64,000 bases of DNA from an uncultured Novosphingobium sp. (GTDB lineage: Bacteria > Pseudomonadota > Alphaproteobacteria > Sphingomonadales > Sphingomonadaceae). The DNA lies in contig CAMPHR010000014.1 in assembly GCA_946886075.1 (NCBI GenBank), positions 1-64,000 of the forward strand, written 5' to 3'. The notes under the pieces were generated by a model. It was not told the DNA's origin and did no database searches. It was given only the letters and a program-made list of their open reading frames with translations. Shown piece after piece: positions 1 to 9,329 of the stretch; position 1 is the stretch's first letter, and each line of letters starts with the position of its first letter. A program made the position numbers and the translations under genes.

Positions 1-1400
1 GCCTCTATTTCGAGCCGCTGACCGCCGAAGACGTGCTCGAAATCATGAGCGTCGAAATGTCGAACGGCACCCTTGCCGGGGTCATCGTCCAGTTCGGCGG
101 CCAGACCCCGCTCAAGCTCGCCCAGGCTTTGGAAGATGCAGGCGTGCCTATCCTCGGCACCTCGCCCGACGCGATCGACCTTGCCGAAGACCGCGAGCGG
201 TTCGCCGCGCTCATCGACAAGCTGAAGCTCAAGCAGCCCGCCAACGGCATCGCCCGCAGCCGGGAGGAGGCGATCGCTGTCGCCAACCGCATCGGCTACC
301 CGGTCCTGATGCGCCCGTCCTACGTCCTTGGCGGCCGCGCCATGGAAATCGTCGATGGTCAGGCCCAGCTTGAGGAATATATCGCCACCGCCGTCCAGGT
401 GTCCGGCGACTCCCCAGTGCTGATCGATCAATATCTCCGCGACGCGACCGAAGTGGACGTGGACGCGCTCTGCGACGGCGACGATGTGGTCGTGGCGGGC
501 GTCCTCCAGCATATCGAGGAAGCGGGCGTCCATTCGGGCGATTCCGCCTGCTCCTTGCCGCCTTACAGCCTGTCCGACGACATTATCGCGGAAATCGAGC
601 GCCAAACCGACATTCTCGCACGCGCTTTGTCGGTCCGGGGCCTCATGAACATCCAGTTCGCAGTAAAGGACAACATTGTTTACCTAATCGAGGTAAACCC
701 CCGCGCCAGCCGCACCGTCCCCTTCGTCGCCAAGGCAATCGGCACCCCAATAGCCAAGATCGCCAGCCGCGTCATGGCCGGAGAGAAGCTCAAGGACCTC
801 CCCAAAATCGACCGCAATTCTATAAATCATATTGCAGTTAAGGAAGCCGTCTTCCCCTTCGCCCGTTTCCCCGGCGTCGATCCGGTCCTCTCACCGGAAA
901 TGAAAAGCACCGGCGAAGTCATGGGCATCGACAGCAATTTCGCCACCGCCTTCGCCAAGGCTCAGCTTGGCGCTGGCACCATCCTCCCCAAGAGCGGCAC
1001 CGCCTTCGTATCGGTCAAGGACAGCGACAAACTTGTCATTCTGCCTGCGGTGCAAAAGCTCTCCAGCCTGGGCTTCACGATCGTCGCCACGGGCGGCACC
1101 GCGCGCTATCTGGAAGAGCAGGGCATCGCCGTGCAGTCGGTGAACAAGGTCGCAGAAGGTCGTCCACACATCGTCGACAAGATCACCGATGGCGACATCG
1201 ACCTGATCTTCAACACGACCGAAGGCTGGCAGTCCCTGAAGGACAGCAAGGCGATCCGCACCAGCGCGCTGCGTGCCAAGGTCGCCAGCTTCACCACGGC
1301 GGCAGCATCAGTCGCCGCGGCCGACGCGATCGAGGCTCTTCGGGGCCATGCCCTTGAAGTGCGATCGCTCCAGTCCTATTATCCCGTGTCGCAAGCCTGA
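1..1400 (+). CDS. carB: Carbamoyl-phosphate synthase large subunit, C-terminal part (5' truncated)
   Basis: This is the last 465 or so codons of CarB; the reading frame is open from base 3 and the true start lies before the window. CarB makes carbamoyl phosphate from bicarbonate, ATP and amide nitrogen for arginine and pyrimidine synthesis, as a cytosolic complex with CarA. The visible part holds the end of the linker, the second ATP-grasp domain (motifs such as [19 protein letters not shown] and [15 protein letters not shown]) and the C-terminal MGS-like allosteric domain ([18 protein letters not shown]), the usual site of UMP/ornithine control. Around 660-850 the codon choice becomes AT-rich (GTA, CTA, ATA), and bases 678-698 form a perfect 8-bp inverted repeat inside the coding region. 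greA follows 80 bp downstream on the same strand, consistent with a carAB-greA cluster. Identification is very secure. Confidence 0.97.
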   Translation, partial: LYFEPLTAEDVLEIMSVEMSNGTLAGVIVQFGGQTPLKLAQALEDAGVPILGTSPDAIDLAEDRERFAALIDKLKLKQPANGIARSREEAIAVANRIGYPVLMRPSYVLGGRAMEIVDGQAQLEEYIATAVQVSGDSPVLIDQYLRDATEVDVDALCDGDDVVVAGVLQHIEEAGVHSGDSACSLPPYSLSDDIIAEIERQTDILARALSVRGLMNIQFAVKDNIVYLIEVNPRASRTVPFVAKAIGTPIAKIASRVMAGEKLKDLPKIDRNSINHIAVKEAVFPFARFPGVDPVLSPEMKSTGEVMGIDSNFATAFAKAQLGAGTILPKSGTAFVSVKDSDKLVILPAVQKLSSLGFTIVATGGTARYLEEQGIAVQSVNKVAEGRPHIVDKITDGDIDLIFNTTEGWQSLKDSKAIRTSALRAKVASFTTAAASVAAADAIEALRGHALEVRSLQSYYPVSQA

Positions 1401-1426
1401 TCCCCTGCACAAGGAAGCACGCTGCG

Positions 1427-1449
1427 GGTGGCTCCGAGTTGGAGCCGCC
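1427..1449 (+). terminator. Stem-loop between carB and greA
   Basis: GGTGGCTCC and GGAGCCGCC pair over 9 bp (one G-U) around a 5-base loop, 26 bp after the carB stop. No T run follows, so it may be a weak terminator or an mRNA processing or stability hairpin rather than a full intrinsic terminator. Confidence 0.4.
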
Positions 1450-1480
1450 AAAGGGAAGTTTTGACGAAGGATTTGCAAGA

Positions 1481-1957
1481 ATGGCGACCGTCGAGAAGAT
1501 GCCGATGCTGCAGATGGGCTACGACAAGCTCAATGAGCAGCTCCGCGAACTGAAGGCCGAACGGCCGTTGATCGTGGACGCCATCGAGGAAGCTCGCGCG
1601 CATGGCGACCTGTCCGAAAATGCGGAATATCATGCAGCGAAAGAGCGGCAGGGTCAGGTTGAAGCGACCATCGCCGATCTGGAGGACAAGCTGTCGCGCG
1701 CCCAGATCATCGATCCCAAGTCGCTATCGGGCGACAAAGTCGTATTCGGTGCAACCGTCACCTTGATGGACGAAGATGACAAGCCGGTCCGCTACCAGAT
1801 CGTCGGTCAGGCCGAAGCAGATGCGAAGGCTGGCATGATCAGCTACAACAGCCCGCTCGGCCGCGCCCTCATCAGCCGTCAGGTAGGGGAAGAGGTCGAA
1901 GTCTCAGTCCCTTCGGGCGACAAATTCTACCTGATCGACAAGATCGAATTCATCTAA
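1481..1957 (+). CDS. greA: Transcription elongation factor GreA
   Basis: GreA (158 aa) enters the RNA polymerase secondary channel and stimulates cleavage of backtracked RNA, rescuing stalled elongation complexes. The N-terminal helical hairpin spans about residues 12-80, with the acidic tip DLSENAEY at 43-50. The C-terminal FKBP-like domain runs to the end ([20 protein letters not shown]). The frame is open further upstream, to 1439, but ATG 1481 gives the family's usual N-terminus [10 protein letters not shown] and the normal length, so I chose it; a GAAGG lies about 12 bases upstream. It follows carB and is followed after 5 bp by a rhomboid gene, so the three are probably cotranscribed. 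Confidence 0.95.
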   Translation: MATVEKMPMLQMGYDKLNEQLRELKAERPLIVDAIEEARAHGDLSENAEYHAAKERQGQVEATIADLEDKLSRAQIIDPKSLSGDKVVFGATVTLMDEDDKPVRYQIVGQAEADAKAGMISYNSPLGRALISRQVGEEVEVSVPSGDKFYLIDKIEFI

Positions 1958-1962
1958 AGCCA

Positions 1963-2625
1963 GTGAAACTGCCGTCCGGCCGTATGACTGATGGGATCGC
2001 GGCGTTTACATTCGTCGCGTTCCTCCTGCTGCTGTTCACGGGGCAGGTCGACACGGCGGCTATCCTGGGCGGCTTTATACCTGCCCGCATTGGCGATCCC
2101 CAGTTTTTGGCCGGTATAGATGCTGTGCCTTCATGGCTGACGCCGCTCAGCTGTACCCTGATACATGCCGGTTGGCTGCATATTGGCTTCAACTTGCTGA
2201 TGCTGGTTTTTTGCGGGCGGCAGGTCGAACAGGTGCTGCAAAAGCGGGCAGTGCTTATCCTCTATATTGCCGGAGCTTACGGGGCGGCCGCGCTGCAATG
2301 GGTCGCCGGTCCAGCCTCTCCTAACCCGATGGTCGGGGCGAGCGGAGCCATATCGGCCATCTTGGCGACCTATGCTCTGCTATATGGGCAGCGGGCCGTC
2401 AGGCGCATAGGGCCTTTTTCCGCCAATTTTCTGCGCCTCATCTGGCTTGCTGCGGGTTGGATCATCCTGCAGCTGATGATCGGCCTAGCCTCCGCCCGGG
2501 GCGGCCTCGGCGATCTGGGGCAAATCGCCATCGCTGCCCACATCGGGGGCTTTTTGGTAGGCTTGATCCTGATGCGCCCCTTGCTTTTCTGGCGTTTCCG
2601 CAAGGGGCCGAGGTCCTTGTCCTGA
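1963..2625 (+). CDS. Rhomboid family intramembrane serine protease
   Basis: A 220-aa polytopic membrane protein with rhomboid signatures: HAGWLHIGFNLL (about 68-79), the nucleophile motif GASGA with Ser127, and the catalytic histidine in AHIGGF (His193). Rhomboids cut transmembrane helices of other membrane proteins within the bilayer; the substrate cannot be told from sequence. About six hydrophobic segments are visible, as expected for the basic bacterial fold. The start is GTG at 1963, 5 bp after the greA stop; ATG 1984 is the alternative and would shorten the cytosolic tail by seven residues. It ends 4 bp from the convergent DUF4170 gene. Both catalytic residues are present, so it should be active. 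Confidence 0.88.
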   Translation: MKLPSGRMTDGIAAFTFVAFLLLLFTGQVDTAAILGGFIPARIGDPQFLAGIDAVPSWLTPLSCTLIHAGWLHIGFNLLMLVFCGRQVEQVLQKRAVLILYIAGAYGAAALQWVAGPASPNPMVGASGAISAILATYALLYGQRAVRRIGPFSANFLRLIWLAAGWIILQLMIGLASARGGLGDLGQIAIAAHIGGFLVGLILMRPLLFWRFRKGPRSLS

Positions 2626-2629
2626 ACGC

Positions 2630-2851
2630 TCAGGCTTGAGGCAGTTCCGGTTCAAGCAGGCGGTGCAGATGGACGATCACGTAACGCATTTCCGCATCAT
2701 CCACGGTCCGCTGAGCGGCGCCGCGCCATGCATTCTCGGCTGACGCATAGTCCGGGAACACGCCCACCACGTCGATCGAGTTCAAATCTTCAAATTCCAG
2801 CGTCTGGGGATCTTTGACGCGCCCGCCCATAACGAGGTGGAGTTTGCTCAT
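2630..2851 (-). CDS. DUF4170 family small protein
   Basis: A 73-aa soluble protein with the conserved pattern of the alphaproteobacterial DUF4170 family (start MSKLHLVMGGRV, then AQRTVDDAEMRYVIVHLHRLL). Function is unknown. The frame stays open upstream, but the ATG at 2851 gives the family N-terminus. Sequence just upstream includes a GGGAG about 15 bases from the start. The stop is 4 bp from the convergent rhomboid stop. A stem-loop at 2875-2904 separates it from the membrane operon upstream on the same strand. Confidence 0.8.
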   Translation of the reverse strand: MSKLHLVMGGRVKDPQTLEFEDLNSIDVVGVFPDYASAENAWRGAAQRTVDDAEMRYVIVHLHRLLEPELPQA

Positions 2852-2874
2852 GATATCTCGTGTCTCCCAAGGAA

Positions 2875-2904
2875 GGAGCGGCACTCTAGCAACAGCGCCA
2901 CTCC
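2875..2904 (-). terminator. Stem-loop after the membrane-anchor operon
   Basis: On the minus strand GGAGTGGCGC and GTGCCGCTCC pair over 10 bp (with G-U pairs) around a 10-base loop, followed by TTCCTT. It lies between the last gene of the four-gene operon and DUF4170, so it may end the operon transcript or sit in the DUF4170 leader. Confidence 0.45.
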
Positions 2905-2952
2905 TGTCCAAGGCCTCGTCACAGGGGCTTAATGCTTTCTGCGCTCATGCGG

Positions 2953-3540
2953 TTACCGTTTGGGCAACCGAGCCTTCAGAGCGTCGCTTACCGCATCGAT
3001 CTTGCTCGTGACCAGAGCGACGAAGTCATCGGCGACGCGCGACGCGGTACCGCTGATGTCGGCAGAGGCGGCGGCATCACGCGCAGACGCGGCGGTCTTG
3101 CTGGCGCTGTCCTGCGCGCTGTGCAGCGCGTCGGTCGCGCTCGACTTGATGTTTTCCGCGCCCTGAGCCGCGGCTGCGCTCGCCGCAAGAGCAGCTTCCA
3201 CGACCCGGCTTCCTGCAGTCATCGCAAGGCCTGGAAGCGCCTTCATCACTGTACGGCTTTTCGGAAACATCCAGGCGACGATCGCCCCTGCGGCCACTGC
3301 ACCCGCCACGGCCGCAACCGGATGCTCCTGAACGATTTCATTGGCGCGCGCGGCGACACGCTGAGTCCGGTCACGTACATCGCTATAGGCATCGCCCGCG
3401 CGATCCCGGCCGGTCTGGATCAAATCCGCAGCGTTATCCCGTGCCTTGCCCGTGGTGTCGCGCAGCTTGTCGGTTGCCGATCCGGCGATATCGTTCGCGG
3501 CATCGCGCACGCGCGTAATCTGGGCATGAATGTCAGCCAT
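2953..3540 (-). CDS. Ala-rich helical protein with one central membrane segment (DUF883/YqjD-like)
   Basis: 195 aa, no exact family recognised. The N-terminal 70 residues are charged, low-complexity amphipathic helix (repeats of RD, TGKARDNAADL). A hydrophobic stretch near 74-90 starts with EHPVAAVAGAVAAGAIVAW and resembles the single anchor of ElaB/YqjD-type ribosome-associated inner-membrane proteins. A second Ala/Ser-rich helical part follows, and the tail is basic (LKARLPKR). It is the last gene of a four-gene operon, overlapping the gene before it by 8 bp, and shares its architecture with the operon's first and third genes. In enterobacteria such anchors are stationary-phase or stress proteins; that role is inferred here. 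Confidence 0.7.
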   Translation of the reverse strand: MADIHAQITRVRDAANDIAGSATDKLRDTTGKARDNAADLIQTGRDRAGDAYSDVRDRTQRVAARANEIVQEHPVAAVAGAVAAGAIVAWMFPKSRTVMKALPGLAMTAGSRVVEAALAASAAAAQGAENIKSSATDALHSAQDSASKTAASARDAAASADISGTASRVADDFVALVTSKIDAVSDALKARLPKR

Positions 3541-3856
3541 CGTCAGTCTCCGCTAGTTCCGGGTTACGATTGGTAATCCGAACGTATGTCTTTTTGAAAA
3601 GTGCCGAAATCGGGCGGCGGAAGAGATAAATCAACAAAGCTGCCGCAGTAGCTCCAACGGCTACTGGCTGCTGCCGAACCTTGTCGGTCACATACCCGCG
3701 CCCATTGTGGATTCCGTTCGCTGCCTTTTCCTTGATGTCCTGCTTCAGTCGTCCGGGCTTTACTCTCTCCTTCGCAGCGGAAACGCTGGACAGAAATTGC
3801 ACCTTCTTCTGCTCGGCTCGGACCGTAGCCTGATGATATCGTTCAATTGCGCTCAT
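3533..3856 (-). CDS. DUF3618-like small membrane-anchored protein
   Basis: 107 aa. A charged helix (AEQKKVQFLSSVSAAKERVKP, first half) is followed by KPGRLKQDIKEKAANGI, similar to the DUF3618 pattern, and one hydrophobic segment at about 68-80 (QPVAVGATAAALLIYLFRRP). The tail is charged. The start at 3856 overlaps the stop of the upstream gene by ATGA, which fixes it better than the open frame extending upstream. Likely translationally coupled to the holin-like protein before it. DUF3618 members lie beside holin-X genes in many alphaproteobacteria, which supports the call; biochemical function is unknown. Confidence 0.72.
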   Translation of the reverse strand: MSAIERYHQATVRAEQKKVQFLSSVSAAKERVKPGRLKQDIKEKAANGIHNGRGYVTDKVRQQPVAVGATAAALLIYLFRRPISALFKKTYVRITNRNPELAETDDG

Positions 3857-4233
3857 GGCTTGATCGCCTTCCGCATACGGGAAATCCGGCTCTTTGCGAG
3901 TAGCAACAGCACGATGGTGACGAGCAAGGTCGATGCGAATACGACCAGCGCAGCCCATCCCGCTCCTATGTGAAGGCTCAGCATCAATACGATCCCCACA
4001 AGAAAGGCGATCAGCCCTGCAAAGCTCAGCATGAAGCCAGCGACCGCGAAGATCGTGGCATCTCGAACGCCCGCCCCGGCTATGCCAGCACGAAGCTTCT
4101 GCCGCTCTATCTCCGCGTCGGCATAGGCGCGGCCATCGGCATACAGCTTCGTGAAGGTGGCACGGACGCTGTCTTGCTGCTCCTTATGCTCGGCTTCGGG
4201 GATTGCCGCTACCAGGCTTGGTTCTTCAGTCAA
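3853..4233 (-). CDS. Putative holin-X / DUF1469 family membrane protein
   Basis: 126 aa with a polar N-terminal helix (about 1-55) and two strongly hydrophobic segments (FAVAGFMLSFAGLIAFLVGI and WAALVVFASTLLVTIVLLLL) separated by a short turn, ending in a basic tail. This is the topology of the Actinobacterial holin-X / holin superfamily III group, which is usually a housekeeping membrane protein rather than a phage lysis factor. I place the start at TTG 4233 because GGAGGGG sits 6 bases upstream; the more upstream GTG at 4251 has no good ribosome site. Second gene of the operon, 54 bp after the first. Confidence 0.75.
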   Translation of the reverse strand: MTEEPSLVAAIPEAEHKEQQDSVRATFTKLYADGRAYADAEIERQKLRAGIAGAGVRDATIFAVAGFMLSFAGLIAFLVGIVLMLSLHIGAGWAALVVFASTLLVTIVLLLLAKSRISRMRKAIKP

Positions 4234-4287
4234 AAAGCCCCTCCGCCCCACCGTCGGGGCTCTTGCGTGAGTGTTGATATCCTATGC

Positions 4288-4878
4288 TCAAGCCTTGTCG
4301 TCGGAGCCCTTGGCCAACCGCATCAGCACGAAGCCGACGACCGCTGCCGCACCGATCGCGACTGCAGGGCTCTTGCGCACAAAGTCCTTCGCTTCGGCCA
4401 TCAACTGATCGACGTCCTTGCTGTCCAGTGTGTCGGCAGCGCCCGCAACGGCCTCGGCCGCTTGCCGCGCATAATCGCCATATTGCGGACCTAGCTTGGC
4501 ATCGACGGTCCCTGCGGTGTCGGTGATCAGCTTGGAAAGGCTTTGCATTGCCGTGCCGGTCTTGTCCTTGGCGACGACCGCCGCAGACCTGGCCGTCTTC
4601 GTCGCCTGATCCTTCAGCGGGTCGATATGTGTTTTCCAATCAACGCTGTTCAGCTTGTCGGCCGCGGAGCGGGCGGCCTTTTCCGCCTGCTCCTTCAAAG
4701 GCGCGATCTGCGCTGCCCAGCCATGCGACGCAGCGCCATTGCCCGGCTTTGTGGCAGCCGTCTTGATCGGCGCGGTCGGAGTTACTTCGCGCGTTGCAGC
4801 GGTCGCGCCCTTGGTGGGCTCGGCCGGAGTGGCCTTCTTTGCGCGCTTGGTGGGCGGGGTTTCCGGGGTGTCGGCCAT
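4288..4878 (-). CDS. Lys/Ala-rich helical protein with C-terminal membrane anchor (DUF883-like)
   Basis: 196 aa. A disordered Pro/Thr/Lys-rich N-terminus (1-50) leads into an Ala-rich amphipathic region with a doubled motif, AAQIAPLKEQAEKAARSAAD at about 54-73 and HIDPLKDQATKTARSAA at about 83-99. The C-terminus has the DUF883/ElaB-type anchor, FVRKSPAVAIGAAAVVGFVL, then a charged tail. First gene of the four-gene operon. The ATG at 4878 follows GAGGAGA. A GGAAC-N16-CATT promoter lies about 60 bp upstream (4939-4963), matching the EcfG general-stress class, so stress induction is plausible. Exact function unknown. Confidence 0.72.
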   Translation of the reverse strand: MADTPETPPTKRAKKATPAEPTKGATAATREVTPTAPIKTAATKPGNGAASHGWAAQIAPLKEQAEKAARSAADKLNSVDWKTHIDPLKDQATKTARSAAVVAKDKTGTAMQSLSKLITDTAGTVDAKLGPQYGDYARQAAEAVAGAADTLDSKDVDQLMAEAKDFVRKSPAVAIGAAAVVGFVLMRLAKGSDDKA

Positions 4879-4938
4879 CGTCCTATGTCTCCTCAGATAT
4901 TGTGGGGTCGCGTTGCGGGCGATTGGATATCCGTCCTC

Positions 4939-4963
4939 AATGCTCGCGACGGGCCACAGTTCC
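4939..4963 (-). promoter_or_regulatory. Candidate EcfG (general stress sigma) promoter
   Basis: On the minus strand GGAAC (4959-4963) and CATT (4939-4942) are separated by 16 bases. The alphaproteobacterial EcfG consensus is about GGAAC-N16/17-CGTT, so the -35 is perfect and the -10 differs at one base. It points at the four-gene membrane-anchor operon, 60 bp from its first start codon. Confidence 0.5.
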
Positions 4964-4982
4964 GTTGCCGTTACTAATTTGA

Positions 4983-6362
<1,380 letters not shown>

Positions 6363-6376
6363 GTTCCATTTCAACA

Positions 6377-6414
6377 GTCGGCCGCAAGTTAACCAGATTT
6401 TGCTTGCGGCCGGC
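6377..6414 (+). terminator. Strong hairpin after eno
   Basis: GTCGGCCGCAAG pairs with CTTGCGGCCGGC over 12 bp (one G-U) around a 14-base loop, 15 bp after the eno stop. Only a short pyrimidine stretch follows, so termination strength is uncertain. An outer AACAGT/ACTGTT pair flanks it. Confidence 0.5.
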
Positions 6415-6438
6415 TCCTGCCTGTGATTCAACTGTTCC

Positions 6439-6750
6439 ATGGCGCACATCGCGAAGCTCCGTATGTTGTTATTTTCGGCGTTCGGGCCTGCTATTGCCGT
6501 CCTGCTGCTGCTGTTCTTCGCTGGATATGTCGTGCTTGGTTCGAACGGAGTTCTGGCGTGGGGCGATTACACCCGCCAGCTTCATCGCGCACAGGGTGAA
6601 TTGAAGTCCGTCGAGGCGCAGAGGAGCGAGCTGCGCAACCGTGTCGATCTGCTCAATCCGCGTCGCGTTGACCCTGACCTCAGCGATGAACTGATCCGCC
6701 GCCAGCTTGGCGTGATCCATCACGACGAAGTGATCGTGCCGCTCAACTGA
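6439..6750 (+). CDS. ftsB: Cell division protein FtsB / DivIC family (septum formation initiator)
   Basis: 103 aa with the FtsB layout: a short cytosolic N-terminus, one membrane helix (about 14-33, GPAIAVLLLLFFAGYVVLGS), then a periplasmic coiled coil (about 45-73, TRQLHRAQGELKSVEAQRSEL), and a short C-terminal part with the DPDLSDELIRRQLG segment typical of the family. FtsB bridges FtsL and FtsQ in the divisome. Start ATG 6439 has no strong ribosome site but agrees with family length. It sits between eno and pdhA, as in many alphaproteobacteria and in E. coli, where ftsB also lies near eno. Confidence 0.88.
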   Translation: MAHIAKLRMLLFSAFGPAIAVLLLLFFAGYVVLGSNGVLAWGDYTRQLHRAQGELKSVEAQRSELRNRVDLLNPRRVDPDLSDELIRRQLGVIHHDEVIVPLN

Positions 6751-6789
6751 GCCATGGCGTTTTAGGGCGCTATTAGGCGGGCTGCGGCG

Positions 6790-6819
6790 TTGCAATCCGG
6801 GCCGGTCTGCCGCTATATC
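6790..6819 (+). promoter_or_regulatory. Candidate promoter for pdhAB
   Basis: TTGCAA (6790-6795) and TATATC (6814-6819) are separated by 18 bases, about 40 bp before the pdhA start. It fits a sigma-70 type promoter; judged by eye only. Confidence 0.4.
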
Positions 6820-6860
6820 GGGCTTCCTTCCATCCATCACCAGGCAAAAGGATAAGAGCC

Positions 6861-7934
6861 TTGGCGAAACCAACGACGCCGCGTCCTTCGCGCGCAAAGG
6901 CAAAGGCGCCGAGCCCTGCCAGCGCGGATCACAACCGGCCTCGCCCCGAAACTCCTTCGGATTACAAGGCCACGAAGGAAGAATTGCTGGAATTCTATCG
7001 GCAGATGGTCCTCATCCGCCGCTTCGAGGAAAAGGCTGGCCAGCTTTATGGCCTGGGCCTGATCGGCGGCTTTTGCCACCTCTACATCGGCCAGGAAGCT
7101 GTCGCAGTCGGCATCCAATCCGCGCTTAAGCCCGGCAAAGACAGCGTTATCACCGGCTATCGCGACCACGGCCACATGCTCGCATATGGCATCGATCCCA
7201 ATGTCATCATGGCAGAACTGACCGGCCGGGAGGCTGGCATTTCCCGGGGCAAGGGCGGTTCGATGCACATGTTCAGCGTCGAGCATAAATTCTTTGGCGG
7301 CCACGGCATCGTCGGCGCTCAGGTGTCACTGGGCGCGGGCTTGGGCTTCGCGCACAAGTACAATAATGATGGCGGGGTCTGCGTTGCGTATTTCGGCGAC
7401 GGTGCGGCGAACCAGGGTCAGGTCTATGAAAGCTTCAACATGGCTGAGCTGTGGAAGCTGCCGATCATCTTCGTGATCGAGAACAACCAGTACGCCATGG
7501 GCACGAGCGTCAACCGCTCTTCGGCCGAAGATCAGCTCTACCGCCGCGGTGAGAGCTTCCGTATCCCCGGTATCCAGGTCAACGGCATGGACGTGCTCGC
7601 CGTTCGTGGCGCGACCGAGGAAGCGCTGAAGTGGGTACAGGGGGGCAACGGCCCGATCCTGCTGGAGATGAAAACCTACCGCTATCGTGGTCATTCCATG
7701 TCCGACCCTGCCAAATACCGCTCGCGGGAGGAAGTGCAGGCGATGCGCGACAAGTCGGACCCGATCGAGGGCGCGAAGAAATATCTGGCCGACGCCGGGG
7801 TGAGTGAAGACGAACTCAAGAAGATCGATCAGGACATTCGCAAGATCGTGAGCGACGCGGCGGACTTCGCTGAAACCTCCCCCGAGCCGGACATGTCCGA
7901 ACTTTATACCGACGTGCTGGTGGAGCAATATTGA
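6861..7934 (+). CDS. pdhA: Pyruvate dehydrogenase E1 component, alpha subunit
   Basis: 357 aa, thiamin-diphosphate-dependent E1-alpha, which decarboxylates pyruvate and passes the acetyl group to lipoyl-E2. The TPP motif runs from GDG (179-181) to NN (208-209). Family signatures [12 protein letters not shown] (about 53-64), [11 protein letters not shown] and [19 protein letters not shown] are present. The first 35 residues are an Ala/Pro/Lys-rich extension. The start is TTG at 6861 with AAAGGA 8 bases before it; no upstream ATG is in frame and the first internal ATG would remove part of the fold. Overlaps pdhB by one base, so the two are coupled. Confidence 0.95.
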   Translation: MAKPTTPRPSRAKAKAPSPASADHNRPRPETPSDYKATKEELLEFYRQMVLIRRFEEKAGQLYGLGLIGGFCHLYIGQEAVAVGIQSALKPGKDSVITGYRDHGHMLAYGIDPNVIMAELTGREAGISRGKGGSMHMFSVEHKFFGGHGIVGAQVSLGAGLGFAHKYNNDGGVCVAYFGDGAANQGQVYESFNMAELWKLPIIFVIENNQYAMGTSVNRSSAEDQLYRRGESFRIPGIQVNGMDVLAVRGATEEALKWVQGGNGPILLEMKTYRYRGHSMSDPAKYRSREEVQAMRDKSDPIEGAKKYLADAGVSEDELKKIDQDIRKIVSDAADFAETSPEPDMSELYTDVLVEQY

Positions 7935-9322
7935 TGGGTATCGAAATCAAGATGCCGGCACTCTCTCCCACCATGGAGGAAGGCACGCTGGCCAAGTGGC
8001 TTGTTAAGGAAGGCGACGAAGTCCGTTCAGGCGACATTCTTGCCGAGATCGAAACGGACAAGGCAACCATGGAATTTGAAGCGGTCGACGAAGGCAAGAT
8101 CGGCGCGATCGTCATTCCCGAGGGGACCGAAGGCGTGAAGGTGGGCACCGTCATCGCGACGATGGCGGGAGAAGATGGTGCTACCGCTCCGGCTCCCGCA
8201 CCTAAAGCCGAAGAGAGCGCACCTCCAGCCAAGCCGGAAGCTGCTCCAGAAGCGCCGAAGAAGGCGGAGAGCGGCACAGCCAAGCTCGCGACCGAGGCGA
8301 AGGCCAGCGTTGTTGATCCCGATCTTCCCGACGGCACGGAATATGTGAAGACCACGGTTCGCGAAGCGCTGCGCGACGCGATGGCCGAAGAGATGCGCCG
8401 GGACGACCGGGTGTTCGTCATGGGTGAAGAAGTCGCCGAATATCAGGGCGCCTATAAGGTTACTCAAGGTCTTCTTGAGGAATTTGGCGACAGGCGCGTC
8501 ATCGATACGCCGATCACCGAATATGGCTTTGCAGGCGTTGGCACAGGCGCGGCGATGGGCGGCCTGCGCCCCGTGATCGAGTTCATGACGTTCAATTTCG
8601 CTATGCAGGCGATCGACCACATCATAAACTCGGCGGCCAAGACCAATTACATGTCGGGCGGGCAGATGCGCTGTCCGATCGTGTTCCGTGGCCCCAATGG
8701 CGCGGCGAGCCGGGTAGCCGCTCAGCACAGCCAGAATTATGGTCCATGGTACGCGTCAGTCCCCGGCCTGATCGTGATTGCACCCTATGACGCGGCCGAC
8801 GCGAAGGGATTGCTCAAGGCGGCGATCCGTTCGGAGGATCCCGTTGTCTTCCTGGAAAATGAGCTGGTCTATGGCCGCAGCTTCGACGTGCCCAAGGTGG
8901 ACGATTATGTCCTCCCCATCGGCAAGGCGCGTATCATGCGCGAGGGCAAGGATGTGACCCTCGTCAGCTATTCGATCGGCGTCGGCGTCGCTCTCGAAGC
9001 TGCTGAGCAACTTGCAGGCGAAGGCATCGAGGCGGAAGTTATCGACCTACGCACCCTGCGCCCGCTCGACACGGCCACTGTGCTGGAAAGCCTGAAGAAA
9101 ACCAACCGCCTGGTTATCGTAGAAGAAGGCTGGCCCGTCTGCTCGATCGCCTCGGAAATCGCAGCCGTAGTCATGGAGCAGGGCTTCGACGACTTAGATG
9201 CCCCGGTCCTGCGCGTCACCAACGAAGACGTGCCGCTACCCTACGCCGCCAATCTGGAAAAGGCTGCGCTGATCGATGCGGCGCGGGTTGTCACTGCGGT
9301 TAAGAAGGTGTGTTACAGGTGA
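7934..9322 (+). CDS. pdhB: Pyruvate dehydrogenase E1 component, beta subunit with N-terminal lipoyl domain
   Basis: 462 aa, about 130 longer than a plain E1-beta. Residues 1-80 are a lipoyl domain with the attachment lysine at about 43 ([11 protein letters not shown]). An Ala/Pro/Glu linker (about 83-120) joins it to the E1-beta transketolase domain ([14 protein letters not shown] and onward, [27 protein letters not shown]). The lipoyl-E1-beta fusion is typical of alphaproteobacterial PDH. Start ATG 7934 overlaps the pdhA stop in TGATG. No E2 or E3 gene follows; in sphingomonads and Zymomonas E2-E3 are usually encoded elsewhere. The downstream neighbour is the convergent Tad-type island. Confidence 0.96.
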   Translation: MGIEIKMPALSPTMEEGTLAKWLVKEGDEVRSGDILAEIETDKATMEFEAVDEGKIGAIVIPEGTEGVKVGTVIATMAGEDGATAPAPAPKAEESAPPAKPEAAPEAPKKAESGTAKLATEAKASVVDPDLPDGTEYVKTTVREALRDAMAEEMRRDDRVFVMGEEVAEYQGAYKVTQGLLEEFGDRRVIDTPITEYGFAGVGTGAAMGGLRPVIEFMTFNFAMQAIDHIINSAAKTNYMSGGQMRCPIVFRGPNGAASRVAAQHSQNYGPWYASVPGLIVIAPYDAADAKGLLKAAIRSEDPVVFLENELVYGRSFDVPKVDDYVLPIGKARIMREGKDVTLVSYSIGVGVALEAAEQLAGEGIEAEVIDLRTLRPLDTATVLESLKKTNRLVIVEEGWPVCSIASEIAAVVMEQGFDDLDAPVLRVTNEDVPLPYAANLEKAALIDAARVVTAVKKVCYR

Positions 9323-9329
9323 ACTTCGA

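Noticed and set aside
3853..4233. Holin gene as a sign of prophage
   Set aside because: The operon context holds no phage structural, lysis or integrase genes, and holin-X homologues are ordinary membrane proteins in many bacteria.
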